Origin: Owenia fusiformis
Lineage: Eukaryota; Annelida; Polychaeta; Sabellida; Oweniidae
Direction: 5' to 3'
NCBI GenBank assembly: GCA_903813345.2
Contig: CAIIXF020000006.1
Coordinates: 6,002,989-6,066,988, forward strand
DNA: 64,000 nt
This document shows positions 63,801-64,000 of the stretch, one piece after another. Within the stretch, counting starts at the first letter, position 1; every line of letters begins with the position of its first letter. The translations under genes and the position numbers were made by a program. The notes under the pieces are model-generated. The model did not search any database. It had not been told where the DNA came from and saw only the letters and a program-made list of their open reading frames with translations.

Positions 63801-64000
63801 TGTTGAATTTTATAACATAGCAAAGTTTCTCTGCATAATTCAATTACAAAGCAAAATTCCACAGTTTCAGTGCCAGATGTCTACACAACTTTCTCTTACC
63901 TTAAGTTCCTCAACTTGACCAGCTATATGGTGCATCACCTTTTCTCCCATGTATTTCATCCCATATGGACCTATCAGCTCTGCTAGGGCCCTCAGCTCTA
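48856..64000 (-). CDS. NCKAP1: NCKAP1 (HEM/NAP1 family, WAVE complex subunit), C-terminal part
   Basis: A scaffold subunit of the WAVE regulatory complex, which drives Arp2/3 actin branching at the cell cortex. Exons in the window, in transcript order: 63900-64000 (continues past the edge), 58505-58598, 57097-57179, 56373-56453, 50634-50718, 50253-50363, 49635-49747, 49180-49278, 48856-48972. Phases agree. Recognisable motifs: [107 protein letters not shown] and the end [12 protein letters not shown]. About 294 residues of a protein that is usually about 1,120 long. An alternative cassette exon may lie in the 5.6-kb intron. Another intron hosts a gene on the opposite strand. Confidence 0.95.
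52326..52491 (-). other. Two exon-like segments of unknown affiliation in an NCKAP1 intron
   Basis: 52456-52491 (36 nt, phase 0, [12 protein letters not shown]) is preceded by a good TCTTTAG acceptor; its donor GTTTGA is weak. 52326-52388 (63 nt, [20 protein letters not shown] then stop) is preceded by a TTTTTAG acceptor. They are joinable in frame to each other and to the NCKAP1 exon at 56373-56453. They could be an alternative C-terminus or a separate small gene; I do not recognise the peptide. Confidence 0.3.
53125..54648. mobile_element. Interspersed repeat family R1, copy 2, with internal satellite expansion
   Basis: It starts ACGGCAACGCCAAAGCGTAG and AATCCCATCGAAC and ends CTATATCCCTCCGAACTTC then GTTCGATGGGATAATA, so the ends match copies 1 and 3 and are short inverted repeats. 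Inside are about seven irregular units (130-155 bp), each with CATACCAAATATGAACAAAA and several AAAATGGCGGCCATTTT palindromes. A GGAC/GTAC microsatellite fills 54477-54603. No coding capacity; frames such as GRTDGRTD come from the microsatellite. Confidence 0.8.
58599..60750. other. NCKAP1 intron, upstream flank of the FReD gene
   Basis: No gene is seen. A 20-bp repeat (AACCTTGCAAGTTATTGCAA, three copies) lies at about 58822-58880, and a GGTACC-rich palindromic cluster at 60030-60245 about 500 bp upstream of the FReD start codon. Confidence 0.5.
60030..60245. repeat. GGTACC-rich palindromic cluster
   Basis: ATGGTACCATATGGTACC-type palindromes and TACAGT/ACTGTA variants repeat about ten times, so the single strand could fold into many hairpins. 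It is not a regular tandem array. Confidence 0.8.
60751..63257 (+). CDS. Secreted coiled-coil fibrinogen-related protein (FReD), nested in an NCKAP1 intron
   Basis: Three exons: 60751-61249, 62286-62357, 62602-63257 (1,227 nt, 408 residues). Exon 1 encodes a signal peptide ([20 protein letters not shown]), a short basic patch and then a heptad-rich coiled coil (about residues 45-160) that probably drives oligomerisation. Exon 2 is a Ser/Thr/Pro-rich linker. Exon 3 is a fibrinogen-like domain with [32 protein letters not shown] and [15 protein letters not shown]. The usual calcium-site aspartates after FST are changed ([11 protein letters not shown]), and the acetyl-binding site is uncertain. 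The overall plan resembles invertebrate FREP/ficolin-type lectins with a role in recognition, but ligand and role are inferred. The exon 1 donor lies inside a 152-bp tandem duplication. The exon 3 acceptor ends in AAG, which is less common. Confidence 0.88.
61224..61527. repeat. 152-bp tandem duplication across the FReD exon 1 splice donor
   Basis: CAATTCACAATGTGAAACAA through CACAATGTAAGCAGC is present twice in a row with period 152 bp and, by eye, without differences. The unit contains the last 25 bases of exon 1, the GTTAAG donor and the beginning of an R1 repeat. A second potential donor therefore lies at about 61402. Confidence 0.92.
61298..62165. mobile_element. Interspersed repeat family R1, copy 3 (in FReD intron 1)
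   Basis: Starts ACGGCAACTCCACGGAGTAG, contains the GGCGGCCATTTTGAATTTTA block and a GGAC/CTGA microsatellite (about 62077-62120), and ends with CTATATCCCTACTGAACTTT then GTTTGTTGGGATAAT. It is closer to copy 1 than to copy 2. Confidence 0.75.
63258..63899. other. NCKAP1 intron downstream of the FReD gene
   Basis: Holds the FReD 3' UTR; AATAAA motifs occur near 63648. Nothing else is recognised. Confidence 0.5.

Overview
This is an AT-rich animal (metazoan) genomic window with intron-bearing genes, GT-AG splice sites, LINEs, LTR retrotransposons, tRNA-derived SINEs and TIR elements. The gene set (Drosha, a selenoprotein-J/J1-crystallin type ADP-ribosylglycohydrolase homologue, the WAVE-complex subunit NCKAP1 and a secreted fibrinogen-domain protein) together with the repeat landscape suggests a bilaterian invertebrate, probably marine. 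I cannot fix the phylum from the sequence alone.

Layout. 1-5134: intergenic and downstream of Drosha, filled with a LINE 3' end, a 258-bp TIR element and a 1.9-kb mariner-like element holding a five-copy 162-bp tandem array. 5135-21211 (minus): a complete Drosha gene, 25 coding exons and about 1,401 codons. Its intron after exon 16 contains about 30 tandem copies of that exon's own 3' end plus 5' splice site. 21339-27648: a 6.3-kb block bounded by 16-bp inverted repeats and containing a full-length RNase-H LINE; it separates Drosha from the divergently transcribed gene next door. 27720-46413 (plus): an 8-exon SelJ-like gene with an in-frame TGA that aligns with a conserved Cys/Sec position. 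Its first intron is 14.9 kb and carries a TIR element, into which an LTR retrotransposon (element A, 28900-41935) was inserted, into which a second one (element B, 30745-38607) was inserted. 46414-48855: convergent intergenic region. 48856-64000 (minus): the last nine exons of NCKAP1, running off the right edge. One of its introns hosts a whole fibrinogen-related gene on the opposite strand (60751-63257), and another holds a 1.5-kb satellite-like repeat.

Biology. Drosha starts microRNA processing in the nucleus. NCKAP1 is a scaffold of the WAVE actin-regulatory complex. The fibrinogen-domain protein looks secreted, in the style of lectins. The SelJ-like protein belongs to a family of unknown cellular function related to cnidarian lens crystallins. 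These genes do not form one pathway; neighbourhood is shaped by head-to-head (Drosha/SelJ), convergent (SelJ/NCKAP1) and nested (FReD in NCKAP1) arrangements.

The most interesting signals are (i) the UGA in the SelJ-like gene, (ii) the amplification of a Drosha 5' splice site into a 37-bp minisatellite, (iii) a second UGA separating in-frame gag and pol of element B, and (iv) the layered transposon insertions. All exon boundaries were assigned by eye from splice consensus, reading-frame phase and family similarity recalled from knowledge; no search was run.
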